A stretch of 64,000 bases of DNA from Pelomonas parva (GTDB taxonomy: Bacteria > Pseudomonadota > Gammaproteobacteria > Burkholderiales > Burkholderiaceae_C): the NCBI RefSeq assembly GCF_043555835.1, contig NZ_JBIGHV010000004.1, positions 558,001 to 622,000 on the forward strand. Reading direction: 5' to 3'. The notes under the pieces are model-generated. The model made no database searches. It worked only from the letters and a program-made list of their open reading frames with translations, and was not told the DNA's origin. The translations under genes were made by a program, and so were the position numbers. The stretch's first letter is position 1, and the number at the start of each line of letters is the position of its first letter. Shown here in pieces: positions 52,777 to 61,011 of the stretch.

Positions 52777-53820
52777 ATGAACGCGATGCACGCTTCCCGC
52801 CGCCAACTCCTGCAGTTCAGCGCCGCCGCCACAGGCCTGCTGGCTGCAGCACCTCCCGCCCATGCTTCCGGCGCCGTGCTGGCGCCCCGGCTGCGGCCGG
52901 GCGACAAGCTGGGCCTGGTCAGCCCGGCCAATGCCACCTTCGAGCGCGAGCCTTTGAAGATCGCCATCGAGTCGCTGCAGGCGCTGGGCTTCAAGGTCAA
53001 GCCGGGCACCCACGTCGCCGCCCGGCGCGGGCCGTTTGCCGGCACCGACGCACAGCGCGCCGCCGACGTGAACGCGATGTTCGCGGACGACTCGGTCGCC
53101 GGCATCCTCGCGCTGACCGGCGGCTCGGGTTGCAACCGCATCGTCGACAAGCTCGACTACGACCTCATCCGCCGCAAGCCCAAGTTCTTCGGCGGCTTCA
53201 GCGACCTGACCAGCCTCGTCAACGCCATCCACCGCCAGACCGGCCTCGTCACCTTCCACAGCCCCGTGGCCGGCTCGGAGTGGAACGACTACTCGGTGCA
53301 GAGCTTCAGGTCGGTCGCGATGAATGCCGAGGCGGCCGTGCTGCGCAACCCGGTCGTCAAGCCGGCGGACGACCTCGTCGCCCGCGAGGAGCGCATCGCC
53401 ACCATCCGCCCCGGCCGCGCGCAGGGCCGGCTGGTGGGCGGCAACCTGACCGTGCTCGCCTCGCTGGCCGGCACGCCCTACTTCCCGGACTGCCGGGGCG
53501 CCATCCTCTTTCTGGAAGATATCAACGAGTACATCTACCGCATCGACCGCTGCCTCTCCACGCTGCGCCTGACCGGCGCGTTAGGCCAGCTGACGGGCGT
53601 GGTGCTGGGCCGCTTCACGAAGTGCGAGCCTGGCGACGGCTATGGCAGCCTGACGCTGGACGAGGTGTTCGACGACTACTTCCTGCCGCTGGGCGTGCCG
53701 GTCTTCCGCGGCGCGGCCATCGGCCACATCCGGCGCAAGCTGACGGTGCCGGTGGGGGCTGTTGCCGAGATGGATGGGGACGCAGGGACGATCCGGCTGC
53801 TGGCCCCTGCCGTCGCATGA
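52777..53820 (+). CDS. L,D-carboxypeptidase (S66 family, LdcA type)
   Basis: A 347-residue serine peptidase with an N-terminal Tat-like signal (SRRQLLQFSAAATGLLAAAPPAHA), so it is exported; Escherichia coli LdcA is cytoplasmic. The nucleophile serine lies in FFGGFSDLTSL, the glutamate in LFLEDINEYIYRIDR and the histidine in GHIRRKLTVPVGA, the S66 triad. It removes the terminal D-alanine from tetrapeptides of murein. ATG 52777 is preferred, 52786 possible. The MscS gene follows by 22 bases. Confidence 0.88.
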   Translation: MNAMHASRRQLLQFSAAATGLLAAAPPAHASGAVLAPRLRPGDKLGLVSPANATFEREPLKIAIESLQALGFKVKPGTHVAARRGPFAGTDAQRAADVNAMFADDSVAGILALTGGSGCNRIVDKLDYDLIRRKPKFFGGFSDLTSLVNAIHRQTGLVTFHSPVAGSEWNDYSVQSFRSVAMNAEAAVLRNPVVKPADDLVAREERIATIRPGRAQGRLVGGNLTVLASLAGTPYFPDCRGAILFLEDINEYIYRIDRCLSTLRLTGALGQLTGVVLGRFTKCEPGDGYGSLTLDEVFDDYFLPLGVPVFRGAAIGHIRRKLTVPVGAVAEMDGDAGTIRLLAPAVA

Positions 53821-53842
53821 GCCCGCCTGACCGCCAAGACCC

Positions 53843-54445
53843 ATGAGAAAAGTTCTGCAGTCCCTGCATGCGCGCTTGCCCGACTGGGTGACAGATTCGC
53901 TCGACACGGTGGTGCCGGTGCTGGAGGTGCTGATCATCAGCCTGGCCGCCTGGCTGGTGATGCGGCTGGCCCGCCAGCTGATGCGCCGCGCCAGCCGCAC
54001 CTACGGCCTGCCCGTCAGCTTCGCCACGCTCTTTCTGCGCGTCGCGGGCGTGCTGGTCTATGGCGGCGCGCTGCTGTGGGCGCTGGAGCGGTTCGGCGTC
54101 TCCGGCGCCGTGCTGTGGTCGGCCTTCACGGGCTTCGCCACGGTCGCGGCGGTCGCCTTCTTCGCCGCGTGGAGCGTGCTGTCCAACCTTTTCTGCGCGC
54201 TGCTGATCTACATCACCCGCGCCTTCCGCGTCGGCGACCTGGTGGAGCTGCTGGAACCGGGCGGCACGCCTCTCGTCAAAGGACGCGTCGTGGACATCAA
54301 CCTCGTCTACACGACGCTGCGCGAAAGCGGCGATGCGAGCAACGGCACCAGCCTGCAGTTGCCCAACAGCCTGTTCTTCCAGCGGACCCTGCGGCGCTGG
54401 CACGGCGAGGCGCCCGAGGCGACGGGAGAGGCCGACGGCGGCTAG
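53843..54445 (+). CDS. Small mechanosensitive channel (MscS family)
   Basis: A 200-residue MscS-type protein with three membrane segments (about 25-45, 62-82 and 90-125). The third gives the pore helix with Ala/Gly packing (GFATVAAVAFFAAWSVLSNLFCALLIYI). A beta domain follows (FRVGDLVELLEPGGTPLVKGRVVDINLVYTTLR), but most of the C-terminal vestibule is missing. It would open on hypo-osmotic shock. Its stop overlaps the convergent dacB stop by CTAG. Confidence 0.87.
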   Translation: MRKVLQSLHARLPDWVTDSLDTVVPVLEVLIISLAAWLVMRLARQLMRRASRTYGLPVSFATLFLRVAGVLVYGGALLWALERFGVSGAVLWSAFTGFATVAAVAFFAAWSVLSNLFCALLIYITRAFRVGDLVELLEPGGTPLVKGRVVDINLVYTTLRESGDASNGTSLQLPNSLFFQRTLRRWHGEAPEATGEADGG

Positions 54446-55860
54446 CGCTGACCGGCCACCCACGCCGCCAGCGCATCCAGCACCGGCCGCCCCTTGGCGG
54501 CCGCCTCGGGGTGGTTCAGCAACGCAACGAAGACCCAGGGCTTGCCGCTGGCGTCGCGCACGAAGCCGGCCAGGCCGACCGCGTCGCGCAGCGTGCCGGT
54601 CTTCAGGCGCGCCTGGCCCGCTGCCGGGCCGTCCTTCAGGCGGCGCAACATCGTGCCGTCCAGGCCCGCGATGGGCAGCGTGGCCAGCAGCTCGGGAGCC
54701 TGCGGCCCGGCGTGCGCCACACGCAGCAAACCGGCCAACTGAGCGGGGCTGATGCGCTCGCTGCGCGACAGGCCGGAGCCGTTGTCAAGCACCAGGCCGC
54801 GGTCGTCCAGGCCATGCGCCGCGAACCAACTGCGCACGGCGCGGTCGGCCGCCGCCAGCGTGGGCTCTCCGGCCTGCGCCGCCTGCGCGCCGAGCTGCAG
54901 GTAGATCAGCCGCGTCAGCGCGTTGTCGCTGCTCTTCATGACGCCGCGCAGCACCTCGGCCAGCGGCCGGCCGCGGTGCGAGGCCAGCACCACGGCGCCG
55001 GGCAGCGCGGCGGCCTCCACATTGCCGGGGCCCATGGCGCCGCCCAGCTCGCGCCAGAACTGGCGCACGGCCGTGGTGACCAGCCACTGCCGGTCGACCA
55101 GCTGCAGCGGCGCGCGCTGGCGGCAGCCGGCGGGGAAGGCGCCGTTCAGCTTGAGCTGCCAGCCCTCGCCGTCGGGCTGCAGGTCGGCAGGCTTCCAGTC
55201 GTTGTCCCAGTCCTTGCACAGGCGTGACGACAGCGTCATCGCGCTCGCGTCGACCGCCAGCCCCGGCAGCGCCGGCAGGCTGCGCGCGGTGACGCCGGTG
55301 GGCGTGGCCTGCAGCTCGTAGTCCAGCAGGCTGCCGTTCAGGTGCAGCGCGTCGGGGATGACGTTGTAGCCGAACTCGGGCGCCTCGTCGAAGGGCGGCA
55401 GGCCCAGGTCGAAGCGCGTCGGGTTGAACAGCGTGCGGTCGACGACGAGGCCACCCCGGATCTCGCGCACGCCGCTTTCGCGCAACTGGCGCAGCAGCCA
55501 CCACAGCGCGGGCCAGTCCAGGTCGGGGTCGGCGAGGCCGCGCAGCATCAGCGGGCCGTCAATGACCCCGTTGACAGGCGCCGACGCCGCCAGCAGTTCG
55601 GTGCGCCCCCGGTGGTTGATGCCCAGCTTGTCCAGCGCCACGACGGCCGTGACCAGCTTCATCGTCGAGCCCGGCGCCATCGCATCGCCGGCCCGCTGCT
55701 GCAGCGCCGCGCGCGAGCCGTCCAGCGGCTGCAGCACATAGCCCAGGCTGCTGGCCGGCAGGCCGGCCTTGGCCAGCGCGGCCTGCACGGGGTCGGGCAC
55801 GGTCGGGGTCGTGGCGCAGCCGGCCAGCAGCAGCGCGGCAGCGAACAGCCAGGCACGCAT
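54442..55860 (-). CDS. dacB: D-alanyl-D-alanine carboxypeptidase/endopeptidase (PBP4 type)
   Basis: A 472-residue class C low-molecular-mass penicillin-binding protein. The lipoprotein signal is LLLAGC with C15. S65-T-M-K68 is the acylation motif, SSDNAL is the SXN motif and LKTGTL the KTG box. It removes terminal D-Ala and cuts cross-links in murein. The lipobox suggests anchoring in a membrane rather than free periplasmic location. The ATG overlaps the stop of the ornithine-cyclodeaminase homologue. Confidence 0.9.
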   Translation of the reverse strand: MRAWLFAAALLLAGCATTPTVPDPVQAALAKAGLPASSLGYVLQPLDGSRAALQQRAGDAMAPGSTMKLVTAVVALDKLGINHRGRTELLAASAPVNGVIDGPLMLRGLADPDLDWPALWWLLRQLRESGVREIRGGLVVDRTLFNPTRFDLGLPPFDEAPEFGYNVIPDALHLNGSLLDYELQATPTGVTARSLPALPGLAVDASAMTLSSRLCKDWDNDWKPADLQPDGEGWQLKLNGAFPAGCRQRAPLQLVDRQWLVTTAVRQFWRELGGAMGPGNVEAAALPGAVVLASHRGRPLAEVLRGVMKSSDNALTRLIYLQLGAQAAQAGEPTLAAADRAVRSWFAAHGLDDRGLVLDNGSGLSRSERISPAQLAGLLRVAHAGPQAPELLATLPIAGLDGTMLRRLKDGPAAGQARLKTGTLRDAVGLAGFVRDASGKPWVFVALLNHPEAAAKGRPVLDALAAWVAGQR

Positions 55861-56759
55861 CAGAGAACTCCCAGGCGGTGGGCGACGACGCGGGCCAGCG
55901 CCACGTCCTCCAGGCCGATGCCAACGCTTTTGTAGACGACGATGTCCTGCGGCCCGCGCGGGCGCGGCGTGACGAGCAACTCGCCCAGCTCGGCCCAGCG
56001 GTCCGGCGTGCTGTTGACGAGGTCGCCCGCCTCCAGCTCGGCGGCCGTGCGCCACTCGACGGCGATGAGGGCCGCGCGGCCCAGCAGCGTGTCGTCCAGC
56101 TCACGCGCCGCGCGCGTGCTGGAGCCCACGGCGGCGATGAAGGCACCGGGCTTGACGAGGCCACCATCGAACAGCGGCGCGGTGGATCGCGTGGCGGTGA
56201 CGATGACGTCGGCCTCGGCGGCGGCCGTGGCTCCGTCGACGGCCTGCGCGCCCAGTTCGGCCGCGAACGCCTCGGCCCCCGAGCGCGCGCAGACGAGCAC
56301 ACGCTCGAAGCGGCGCACGCGGCTCAGCGCCTCGGCATGCGCCCGCGCCTGGATGCCGGCGCCAAAGATCGCCAGCGTGCGTGCGTCAGGCAGCGCCAGC
56401 AGGTCCGCCGCGACCGCGCTGGCCGCTGCCGTTCGCAGCCGCGTGAACTCGTTGGCCTCCAGCGTCGCCAGCGCCGCGCCGGTGTCGGCCGAGAACAGGC
56501 TGACGAGAAAGTTGTATTTGCCGTTGCGCGACGAGTAGACCTTGGTGCCGAGCACGGCGGGCAGGTCGCCGTCGGCTTCCAGGATCGCGCCCATGGCGCT
56601 GATGGCGAGCGCATTGCCCTGCTGAGTGGCAGTGGCGCGGTGGCGCGCCAGCACCTGGGCCTGGCCGCGCCCGTGCAAGGCGAAGGCCCGTTGCAGCGCC
56701 GTGCGCGCGGCGTCGGGATCGAGGACTTCGGCGACCTGCGCCTCGGTGATGGTCTGCAT
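55860..56759 (-). CDS. Ornithine cyclodeaminase/mu-crystallin family protein
   Basis: A 299-residue NAD(P)-binding protein. TLAIFGAGIQARAHAEAL is the dinucleotide loop and ATRSTAPLFDGGLVKPGAFIAAVGS is the family signature. GTKVYSSRNGKYNFLVSLFSADTGAALATLEANEFTRLRTAAASAVAAD carries substrate-site residues. Members deaminate ornithine to proline or reduce/dehydrogenate amino and imino acids. Its coupling to dacB suggests a role with D-amino acids or wall peptides, which is inference. The ATG at 56759 follows the terminator of the TonB gene. Confidence 0.85.
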   Translation of the reverse strand: MQTITEAQVAEVLDPDAARTALQRAFALHGRGQAQVLARHRATATQQGNALAISAMGAILEADGDLPAVLGTKVYSSRNGKYNFLVSLFSADTGAALATLEANEFTRLRTAAASAVAADLLALPDARTLAIFGAGIQARAHAEALSRVRRFERVLVCARSGAEAFAAELGAQAVDGATAAAEADVIVTATRSTAPLFDGGLVKPGAFIAAVGSSTRAARELDDTLLGRAALIAVEWRTAAELEAGDLVNSTPDRWAELGELLVTPRPRGPQDIVVYKSVGIGLEDVALARVVAHRLGVL

Positions 56760-56770
56760 GGCGAATCAGC

Positions 56771-56792
56771 AAAAAAGGCCCCAAAAGGGGCC
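56771..56792 (-). terminator. Rho-independent terminator of the TonB-dependent receptor gene
   Basis: GGCCCC (56777-56782), loop AAAA, GGGGCC (56787-56792), followed on the minus strand by TTTTTT (56776-56771). A textbook intrinsic terminator, 22 bases after the receptor stop and 11 bases before the next ATG on the same strand. Confidence 0.85.
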
Positions 56793-56814
56793 TGGTGAGA
56801 GGGCCGGGGTTGGA

Positions 56815-59715
56815 CTATTCCATGGCCCAGCGGAACGAGACGCCCCAGGTGCGGCCCATCGGGCTGGCCACGCGCGGGTCCCAGCCGGTGCCGGCGGCGC
56901 TGTCGACGTTGTGCCAGGTGAACGGCGGCTGCGCGTCGGCCAGGTTGATGAGGCTGCCCGTGATCGTCAGGCCCTTGATGCCGGTGTAGCTGGTCACCAG
57001 GTTGAAGGTCTTGTAGGCCTCGATGTTGCGGACATAGGGCTCGATGTTCGTGTAGTTGGCGCCGCCGACGGCCGTCGGGCCGCGGTTCTGGTCTTCGTAG
57101 CCGTCGCGGTAGATGCCCGACAAAGTGACGTTCCACGGGCCGGTGCGGTAGCCCAGGCTGGCGTTGATGCGCCAGGGCACGTACAGCGAGGTGTTGTTCC
57201 ACTTGCCAACGTACTCGATGAACGGCGCGTTCGCGCGCGTCTGCTCCTTGTTGCTGATCATCTTGGTGCCGGTCAGCGAAGCGGTGAAGCGGCCCTGCAA
57301 GGCGTCGAACACCTGCTTCACGCCGAAGTCGATGCCCTTGGTCCTGCTGCCCGCAGAGTTGACCCAGCCGGCCTGGATGTACTGGACGATGTTGGTGGAC
57401 GGGTCACGAACGAAGCTGTCCTTGAAGATGTCGTAGTTGGCGATCATTTCCGCCGTGCTCAGCGCGCGGATGCGGTCCTCCAGCTTGACCTGCCAGTAGT
57501 CCGCGTAGGCCTGGAAGTTCGCGGTCGGCGCGAAGACGATGCCGACGGAGGACTGCCGCGACTTCTCGGGCATCAGGTTGGGGTTGCCGCCTGCAGCGAA
57601 GGGCAGGCTCAGACGCGCGCACTGCGTTGCATCGGTCGGGTTGTTGACATCGGCGCACAGCACCGGGTCCCTGAACTGCCCGGTGAGCTGCGAGACGACG
57701 ACACCCTGGTTGATCTGCTGCGAGGTCGGCGCGCGAAAGCCCGTGCTGGCCGAGCCGCGGAACAGCAGCGTGTCGATGGGCTGGTACTTGATGCCGACCT
57801 TGGGGTTGGTGGTACCGCCGATGACCTGGTACTTGTCGTGGCGCACCTGCAGCGTCAGCTCCAGGCCCTTCAGCGGGCGCGTGATGAGCTCGCCGAACAC
57901 GGCGCTGATCTTGCGCGACAGCGTCGGCGACGAGGAGTTGCCCGGGCAGCCGAAGGTCAGCGCGTCATTGTTGTTGTTCTGCAGTGTCAGGGCGGTGATG
58001 CTGTCGATGCAGATGAAGTTGCGCGAACCGGAGAACTCGTAGCTCTCCTCGCGGGCGCTGGCGCCCAGCGCGAACTCCAGCGGCCCGGCCAGGAAGTTGC
58101 CGATGGGGCCGGAGATCGTGGCATCGACCTGCTTGACGCTGGTCTTGCCGTCGTAGATCTTGCCGCGCATCTGCATGTCTTCGAAGGCCTGGACCACGGC
58201 GTCGGACTGGCTCTCGCCCGGCATGATGAAGGGGTTGTACTCGCCCGAGGCCAGCAGGTCGACCAGCTTCCTGGTGTTGGCGAAGCCATTGACCAGCGTG
58301 GCCTTGCTCTTGGACTCGCCGTAGCCGGCGCCCAGCGAGTAGTCCAGGCCCCAGACGGTGCCCTCCATCGTGGTCTGCACACGCAGGTTATCGGTCTCGT
58401 TCTCGCGGATGCGAAAGCCCAGGTCGTTCAGGAAGTTGACACGGTAGGCGATGGGCAGCGCGGGATCGAACTGCGTGGCCCCCACCAGCGCGCGCATGTC
58501 CAGGTAATGCTGGCTGCTCACAGGCAGATGCGTGTTGGACCTGGTGGTCACGCCGTTGAGCGTGGCGGTGGTGTTGCCGGTGCTGACCTGCAACGGCGAG
58601 TACTCGCCGCGGTTGGTGACCGAGGAGGTCATGATCTCGACAGCCGCCTGGTGGTCGGCGTTGATCCTGAACGTGCCCTTGAGCATGCCGTTGATGGAGT
58701 CCTGCGGCGCCTTCAGCATGTAGTTGCGGCCGTAGTCGCGCGCGCAGCGGTAGCGGGAGCTGGCCTGTGTGTGGCCGAACAGGTTCCAGACCTGGATGTT
58801 GGGTGCCAGCGGGATCTGGTTGGGGATGGCCTCGCACTGGCCCTGGATGGCCAGCAGGTTGAGGAAGGTGTAGCGGGTCGGGTCGCCCGTGCCCACGACC
58901 GTGCCCGCCGTGGTCAACGCCGTGTTCGTCGCGCCAATGATGTTGGCGTGCACGGAGCTGGACGTGTCCGGCGTCAGGAAGCGATCCGGCTGGTAGCCGG
59001 TGGCCCAGGGGCGGTCGGTGCCGCGCAGGATGCGGTTGTTGTCGACCGTCACGGTGGCCATCAGGTTGAAGCCGTCGCGGTCCAGGTCGCCAAAACCGAG
59101 GGCGGCGGACAGGCGCGCCGTCTGGCCGCCGCCCGAGGCCTCGGGCGTGATGTAGTTGCCGCTCAGCGCCAGGCCCTGGTAGCTGGTCTTGGTGATGAAG
59201 TTCATGACGCCGCCGATGGCGTCGGTGCCGTAGATGGCGGAGGCGCCGTCCTTGAGCACCTCGATGCGCTCGATGGCGTCCATCGGGATGGCGTTCAGGT
59301 CCACCGAGCCGCCGCTCATGCCGTGCGTGGCCACGCGGCGGCCGTTCAGCAGCACCAGCGTGCCGCTGGGGCCCAGGCCGCGCAGGTTGGCGAAGTTGGC
59401 GCCGCCAAAGGTCTTCTCGCCGTCGCCGCCGAACACGGCGTTGTTGGTGACCTGGTTGATGCTGGCGCCGTTGGCGGTCAGGTTGTCGACGACCTGGTCC
59501 ACGCTGGTCCAGCCCTGCTGGCGCATGTCCAAGGCCGTGATGACCTCGATGGGCATGGACTTCTCATCCACCAGCCGCTTGATGCTGGAGCCGGTGATGG
59601 TGATGCGCTCCATCTTCTTCTGCGCAGCGGGTTGGTCAGCTGCCGGGGTCTGCGCCACGACGGCGCCGCTCAGGCACAGGAGGGCTGCCGCACATGCAAT
59701 CCGGGTGGGTTTCAT
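56815..59715 (-). CDS. TonB-dependent outer-membrane receptor
   Basis: A 966-residue receptor. The signal peptide is ACAAALLCLSGAVVAQ. A TonB-box-like ERITITGSSIKR follows at about 37-48, then a plug domain (about 60-180: VDQVVDNLTANGAS, NLRGLGPSGTLVLLNGRRVA, IERIEVLKDGASAIYGTDAIGGVMNFITK) and a 22-stranded barrel ending in aromatic GVSFRWAME. Such large receptors with VLKDGASAIYGTDAIGGV take up oligopeptides, glycans or chelates. AGGAAA lies 6 bases before the ATG at 59715. It ends at a strong terminator. The ligand is unknown; the neighbourhood hints at peptides. Confidence 0.92.
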   Translation of the reverse strand: MKPTRIACAAALLCLSGAVVAQTPAADQPAAQKKMERITITGSSIKRLVDEKSMPIEVITALDMRQQGWTSVDQVVDNLTANGASINQVTNNAVFGGDGEKTFGGANFANLRGLGPSGTLVLLNGRRVATHGMSGGSVDLNAIPMDAIERIEVLKDGASAIYGTDAIGGVMNFITKTSYQGLALSGNYITPEASGGGQTARLSAALGFGDLDRDGFNLMATVTVDNNRILRGTDRPWATGYQPDRFLTPDTSSSVHANIIGATNTALTTAGTVVGTGDPTRYTFLNLLAIQGQCEAIPNQIPLAPNIQVWNLFGHTQASSRYRCARDYGRNYMLKAPQDSINGMLKGTFRINADHQAAVEIMTSSVTNRGEYSPLQVSTGNTTATLNGVTTRSNTHLPVSSQHYLDMRALVGATQFDPALPIAYRVNFLNDLGFRIRENETDNLRVQTTMEGTVWGLDYSLGAGYGESKSKATLVNGFANTRKLVDLLASGEYNPFIMPGESQSDAVVQAFEDMQMRGKIYDGKTSVKQVDATISGPIGNFLAGPLEFALGASAREESYEFSGSRNFICIDSITALTLQNNNNDALTFGCPGNSSSPTLSRKISAVFGELITRPLKGLELTLQVRHDKYQVIGGTTNPKVGIKYQPIDTLLFRGSASTGFRAPTSQQINQGVVVSQLTGQFRDPVLCADVNNPTDATQCARLSLPFAAGGNPNLMPEKSRQSSVGIVFAPTANFQAYADYWQVKLEDRIRALSTAEMIANYDIFKDSFVRDPSTNIVQYIQAGWVNSAGSRTKGIDFGVKQVFDALQGRFTASLTGTKMISNKEQTRANAPFIEYVGKWNNTSLYVPWRINASLGYRTGPWNVTLSGIYRDGYEDQNRGPTAVGGANYTNIEPYVRNIEAYKTFNLVTSYTGIKGLTITGSLINLADAQPPFTWHNVDSAAGTGWDPRVASPMGRTWGVSFRWAME

Positions 59716-59925
59716 CAAGGTTTCCTGAGTTTGAGATGCACTGCCGTCATGATTGCCGCAGCCGGGCCACCGGGACCAGAGGGTGGCGCCTTGATCGTGG
59801 TTTTCATGGGATCACGCTTTGCGCGCGAGGCATAACCTGCGCGAATGGGCGAGGCCTTGCAGCCCCGTCGCTGGGCGCGCGCGCAGCATGCTTGTGCGCG
59901 AGTGGCCAGGGCGGTGCCGCTGCCG
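59716..59925. promoter_or_regulatory. Promoter region of the TonB-dependent receptor gene
   Basis: This 210-bp gap lies between the end of the serine hydrolase gene and the receptor start, both minus strand. It contains the AGGAAA ribosome site (about 59722-59727) and AT-richer patches around 59745 and 59795-59835 that may hold the promoter. I see no small gene, no riboswitch and no clear terminator. Confidence 0.35.
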
Positions 59926-61011
59926 TCAGGCGCGCAGCTTCAGCCACGCATGCACCGCCGCACCCAGCGCCGGCAGCTGCCAGGTCGTCGCCGCGTCGGC
60001 GTGCGGCGCGTAGCGCGAGCCGAGGCTGGTGGTCACCGCGATCAGGTAGTGCAGGTCGCCGTCGTGGACGATGCCGGCGTCGCTGGCGTAGTTCTGCGTA
60101 TTGCCGGTCTTGTGGGCAAAGCGGGCCGGGATGCCCGCCACCCAGCCGGGCAGGGCCCGGTGGCTGCCGCTGGAAAGGATCACGTTGAACTGCTGCTCAT
60201 CCAGCGCGCGGCGGAGGACGGCGCGGCTGGCCGGGCTGACGAGTTCAGGCATGGCGGGCGCGTCGGCGTCCAGCCGCCACATCAGCCGCAGAGCGTCCCA
60301 GGCAGTCATCTGGATCTGGCCCACGCCCGCGCCCGCCGCATTGCCCCAGCCGCCGTCGGGCTGGGTGTTGGCGATCATCAGCCCGCGCAGGCCATGGGCG
60401 GCAAACAGCTCGTGCAGCTCGTTGTGCACCTCGCGCCCACGCTCGCGGCGGATGGCGCCACGCGCATGCAGATGGGCCACCAGCGCCGAGGTCGCCTCGT
60501 TGCTGCTGACGATGATCATGTCGTGTAGCCAGTCGGCCAGGGGTCGGGTCTTGCCTGCATGCGCGAGCGGCAAGGCCCAGTCACTGCGGCCCTGGTCGAC
60601 CAGCCGCGCGGCGCCCACGGCGACCATCATCTTCAGCAGCGACGCCGGGTAAGGCGAGACGACACGCGGGCCGCTGCCGAACCAGGCGGGGAACGCGATG
60701 CGGGACCAGTCGGCGCCGGGCAGCCAGGCATGGGAGTCGCCCGCCGCATCGCGCACGTCGGCATGGAAGGCGATGTTGCCGACGGCGCCCGTGACCTCAT
60801 CGAAGCGCGCGACGAGGCCGCCGGGGTGCTCGCGCGAGAACAGCACGTTGGCGGCCACCGGCGCGGCGCCGGGCGGGAAGACGGCCACCGCGAGGTCGAT
60901 GCTCGGATGCCAGCCCAGCGGCGCGCCCTGCTGCAGCGAATCGGCCGTCGCCTCGAAGCGCTGCGCCAGCACGGCGGCGCGCAGCGCCTCGGCGAGGTCG
61001 TCAGCGGTCAC
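59926..61011 (-). CDS. Serine hydrolase, class A beta-lactamase-like, without export signal
   Basis: A 361-residue beta-lactamase-fold protein. S124-L-L-K127 in SPYPASLLKMMVAVG is the acylation motif, SSNEATSALV the SXN counterpart and HKTGNTQNYASDAG the KTG box. No signal peptide is visible (MTADDLAEALRAAVLAQRF), so it appears cytoplasmic. The GTG start at 61011 overlaps the dadA stop (GTGA). A D-amino-acid peptidase or esterase function is possible; a true beta-lactamase is unlikely without export. Confidence 0.78.
   Translation of the reverse strand: MTADDLAEALRAAVLAQRFEATADSLQQGAPLGWHPSIDLAVAVFPPGAAPVAANVLFSREHPGGLVARFDEVTGAVGNIAFHADVRDAAGDSHAWLPGADWSRIAFPAWFGSGPRVVSPYPASLLKMMVAVGAARLVDQGRSDWALPLAHAGKTRPLADWLHDMIIVSSNEATSALVAHLHARGAIRRERGREVHNELHELFAAHGLRGLMIANTQPDGGWGNAAGAGVGQIQMTAWDALRLMWRLDADAPAMPELVSPASRAVLRRALDEQQFNVILSSGSHRALPGWVAGIPARFAHKTGNTQNYASDAGIVHDGDLHYLIAVTTSLGSRYAPHADAATTWQLPALGAAVHAWLKLRA

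Noticed and set aside
56626..59835. A 1069-codon plus-strand frame opposite the TonB-dependent receptor
   Set aside because: The minus strand encodes a full receptor with signal peptide, plug and terminal aromatic residue. The plus frame is an antisense shadow.
59926..61011. Antibiotic-resistance beta-lactamase
   Set aside because: The protein has no signal peptide and is coupled to dadA. The motifs only prove the serine-hydrolase fold.
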